From Persicirhabdus sediminis (GTDB lineage Bacteria; Verrucomicrobiota; Verrucomicrobiia; Verrucomicrobiales; Akkermansiaceae), in the NCBI RefSeq assembly GCF_016595495.1, contig NZ_JAENIM010000045.1:1-64000 (forward strand): a stretch of DNA of 64,000 nt, written 5' to 3'. Of the stretch, positions 61,976-64,000 are shown one piece after another. Under the pieces are notes generated by a model. That model saw nothing but the letters and a program-made list of their open reading frames with translations, was not told the origin of the DNA and made no database searches. The translations under genes were made by a program, and so were the position numbers. Within the stretch, counting starts at the first letter, position 1. Every line of letters starts with the position of its first letter.

Positions 61976-62920
61976 CTAGCGGCGACGGCGAATGATAAAG
62001 CTCATCGCCCCGAGGCACAGCGCCATCACTGAGCTTGGCTCAGGAATAAAGGTGACGTCAAAGCCCATAAATTCTGATGCGGGGCCAAAGACACCGTTGT
62101 CTTCATATCTTCCCGCTGTGGCGTTATCATCCCACTCCACGGTCATGTCTGTGATTCCTGATGGCAAAGTGATGCTCCAGTCAGCCTGCGTATTATTAGC
62201 ATCCCAGGCTAACCAAATCGTAGCGCCTGAACTGATGCTTTTGCCATCTGCCGACTCATAACCAGCATCCCCGAGATGTGCCCCCAGATCTCCGAAAGGC
62301 CCTGTAAAACCAGAAGGATTATATGAACCCGGGTTGGTACTATCTCCATAATAATTCTGCATTTCGCCCAAGCTCAGATTGGCATTAGAATCCATAATCA
62401 TGGCTTCACCGCCCCCAGTCCACGTCAGCGTGAACTTCATTAACATCTGCTGAGCGCGGTTGCCATTATCACTCGTGGACGAATTATCGTAGGGAGTGGA
62501 TTTGAAAATGATTTGATCAACCTGCGAACCCGCATCAGCTGTAGCGCTGAAGGAAACTAACAGCGGATCAAAAGTGGTATCACTATAGTCCTTAATCTCC
62601 TCGCTGTTTTTATTATAGCCATTGGAGACCACATCATTACGAAATGTCGCCGAGACACCACTCGATCCACCAACTGCAGGCTTAGATTTTTGATAATACC
62701 ACTGACTACTTGCCACATTCCCCGTTGAAGAGACATCGTATTGCTCTGTAGTGATAGCCCATGTGCCCGAGCTCCCCCCCTCTGACATCGTGCCGCTGGC
62801 GTAGTCCGTACTGTATGAATTTTCAGTAACAGCAGCTGAGGTCACAGTAAATGTCGCGGCTGGCGCAACACTGGCTACCAGAGCCAGTCCTAAAGTTAGA
62901 GGTAGTATTGGGTGATTCAT
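61976..62920 (-). CDS. PEP-CTERM exported protein (paralogue of the next gene)
   Basis: 314 aa. Signal peptide (MNHPILPLTLGLALVASVAPAA), a Ser/Gly/Asn-rich beta body and the end IPEPSSVMALCLGAMSFIIRRRR. Shared blocks with the next gene include DVGSQVDxIIFxSTPYDNS, NGNRAQQMLMKFT, DLGAHLxDAGYESADGK and WDANNxQxDWSITLPSGIT. Likely an exosortase-anchored surface protein; specific role unknown. Confidence 0.82.
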   Translation of the reverse strand: MNHPILPLTLGLALVASVAPAATFTVTSAAVTENSYSTDYASGTMSEGGSSGTWAITTEQYDVSSTGNVASSQWYYQKSKPAVGGSSGVSATFRNDVVSNGYNKNSEEIKDYSDTTFDPLLVSFSATADAGSQVDQIIFKSTPYDNSSTSDNGNRAQQMLMKFTLTWTGGGEAMIMDSNANLSLGEMQNYYGDSTNPGSYNPSGFTGPFGDLGAHLGDAGYESADGKSISSGATIWLAWDANNTQADWSITLPSGITDMTVEWDDNATAGRYEDNGVFGPASEFMGFDVTFIPEPSSVMALCLGAMSFIIRRRR

Positions 62921-63231
62921 TTTTTGGGAAAAAAGATGGTGCTGCTTTAGTCCTGATAAAGCTAACGTTCGAAACCATCGTTAATTGTTTTAATAAATCA
63001 ATTTTTTATACTGAAAACTAACTAAAGAGCCTGTCTAGTTAACACCCCACCACAAAACCCATCTAACTCTAAAATCCATACTTACAGCAATCAAACAGGT
63101 GATTCATATGAACGTGGAAAGTATGACACCCAACAGCTCAAATTGCGGGCTTATTGTAACCATTTAGCTGAAAGCTGAACTAGGCTGGCCAATTCATCAC
63201 CGCCGGCAAAGCTCATCATTATGTCCGCTGG
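62921..63231. other. Intergenic gap between tandem PEP-CTERM paralogues
   Basis: 311 bp of rather A/T-rich sequence with no supported gene. It contains a single ACTGAAAACTAACTAAAG stretch near 63010 but no array or hairpin that stands out. Confidence 0.4.
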
Positions 63232-64000
63232 CTAGCGGCGACGGCGAAGCACAAAGCCCATCGCTCCGAGGCACAGCGCCATTGCCGAACTCGGCTCCGG
63301 CACAAAGGTGACATCAAAGCCCATAAATTCTGATGCTGGCCCAAAAATATCTTCCCCCCCATACCTTCCAGCTGCGACATTGTCGTCCCACTCCACCGTC
63401 ACGTCAGTGATGCCTGATGGCAAAGTTATGCTCCAGTCGGTTTGTGAGTTGTTAGCATCCCAAGCTAACCAAATGGTGGCGCCAGAGCTGATGGTTTTCC
63501 CATCTGCCGACTCATAACCTGCATCCTCGAGATGTGCCCCCAGATCTCCGTATGGCCCAGAAAAACCCGAAAAAGTATACGACTGCGGATTGGTGCTATC
63601 GCCATAATACTCCAGTATCTCGCCGAGGCTGAGATTGGCGTTAGGATCCGAAATTGTTGCCACGTCATCGCCTGCCCACGTTATCGTAAACTTCATTAAC
63701 ATCTGCTGAGCGCGGTTGCCGTTATCGCGTGATGTCGAATTATCATAAGGTGTGGATTGAAAAATAATGTTATCCACTTGTGATCCTACGTCCGCTGTAG
63801 CGCTGAAAGAAATCGATAAGGGATCAAAGGTGGCATCAGTGTAGGTGGTGATCGCATTGCCCCCACTAGCATTAGTATAGCCATTTGAGCTGTCATCATT
63901 ACGAAATGCCGCAGCTACCCCACTAGCTCCACCTGTGGGAACCTTATCTCCACCAGTATCATTATACCATTGAGTGCTGCCCACATTTGTAGTGATAGAC
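63232..64000 (-). CDS. PEP-CTERM exported protein, 5' end beyond the window
   Basis: The frame stays open to the window edge, so the start and signal peptide are missing; about 255 codons are visible. The C-terminus is VPEPSSAMALCLGAMGFVLRRRR. It is about as similar to the 61976-62920 protein as recent duplicates would be, with long identical blocks (DLGAHLEDAGYESADGK, ATIWLAWDANNSQ, FGPASEFMGFDVTF). Function unknown. Confidence 0.82.
   Translation of the reverse strand, partial: SITTNVGSTQWYNDTGGDKVPTGGASGVAAAFRNDDSSNGYTNASGGNAITTYTDATFDPLSISFSATADVGSQVDNIIFQSTPYDNSTSRDNGNRAQQMLMKFTITWAGDDVATISDPNANLSLGEILEYYGDSTNPQSYTFSGFSGPYGDLGAHLEDAGYESADGKTISSGATIWLAWDANNSQTDWSITLPSGITDVTVEWDDNVAAGRYGGEDIFGPASEFMGFDVTFVPEPSSAMALCLGAMGFVLRRRR

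Noticed and set aside
63770-63785. DnaA-box-like TTATCCACT near the rpmH region
   Set aside because: Single imperfect site inside a coding sequence; no cluster of boxes or A/T-rich unwinding element.
1-64000. tRNA or rRNA genes
   Set aside because: No T-loop/acceptor pattern or conserved rRNA segment was seen on reading both strands; a covariance search would be needed to be sure.

Overview
This is a window of bacterial chromosome, roughly balanced in G+C. It most likely comes from a member of Verrucomicrobiota (order Verrucomicrobiales or a relative). The taxonomic call is inference. It rests on seven secreted proteins ending in a PEP-CTERM anchor (PEP, hydrophobic stretch, RRR/RKR tail), a cluster of three pseudopilins of the kind seen in Verrucomicrobiales, a Cys-type sulfatase, and many secreted proteins of no clear family. 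No rRNA or tRNA gene was recognised, and one RNA gene is clear: the small SRP RNA (ffs) at 61775-61877.

Layout. 1-6450: a long REP-associated tyrosine transposase (RAYT), a sulfatase, a PEP-CTERM protein, nadB and an RlpA-like secreted protein. 6404-7090 and 10640-10805: palindromic repeat elements around two coupled membrane-anchored paralogues and a VOC protein. 10995-18392: a HAD phosphatase, mpl (peptidoglycan recycling), two tandem PEP-CTERM paralogues, and an arsenic operon (arsR, arsenate-linked GAPDH, arsJ). 18429-26494: an amidase, a PEP-CTERM protein, a CPXCG zinc-ribbon-like protein, a SenB-type glycosyltransferase, a nucleoid-associated protein, then three exported proteins ending with a ClpP-like protease. 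26667-31001: a decayed remnant of a pseudouridine synthase gene, small exported proteins, the intact pseudouridine synthase, and thrB-thrC. 31287-41872: a PEP-CTERM protein, an OadA-like carboxyltransferase with no biotinyl domain, a rhomboid protease, three pseudopilins, two tiny entericidin-like lipoproteins and a Deg-type protease. 42078-45282: a GH13 glycosidase, DUF1844, a cyclophilin and a YegP-like protein. 45369-51595: an AraC regulator divergent from nagB, a ROK-family kinase, a PIG-L deacetylase and a sodium:solute symporter. 51712-56661: tadA, rpe, a SHD1-like exported protein, a GNAT protein and a DUF1254/DUF1214 protein, with a repeat-rich gap at 54041-54940. 56662-58208: gene-free and packed with repeats, including 26 units of a 16-bp tandem repeat. 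58209-64000: the yidC-yidD-rnpA-rpmH operon, a GNAT protein, ffs and two PEP-CTERM paralogues, the last cut by the window edge.

How genes work together. The AraC/nagB/ROK/PIG-L/symporter cluster looks like a complete amino-sugar uptake and catabolic unit in which a PIG-L enzyme stands where NagA would be expected. ArsR, GAPDH and ArsJ form the known arsenate-to-1-arseno-3-phosphoglycerate export route. ThrB-ThrC is the end of threonine synthesis. RpmH-RnpA-YidD-YidC is the conserved translation/membrane-insertion block, here without an adjacent dnaA.

The strongest unexplained signals are non-coding. Three-hairpin repeat elements have stems that change on both sides while loops and linkers stay fixed, and a RAYT is present that could mobilise such elements. 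A heptamer (ACTGAAA) occurs both as tandem arrays and as 23-bp inverted repeats. CAGCT/CTAG-based words recur in genes and gaps alike. These readings are by eye; no database search was possible.
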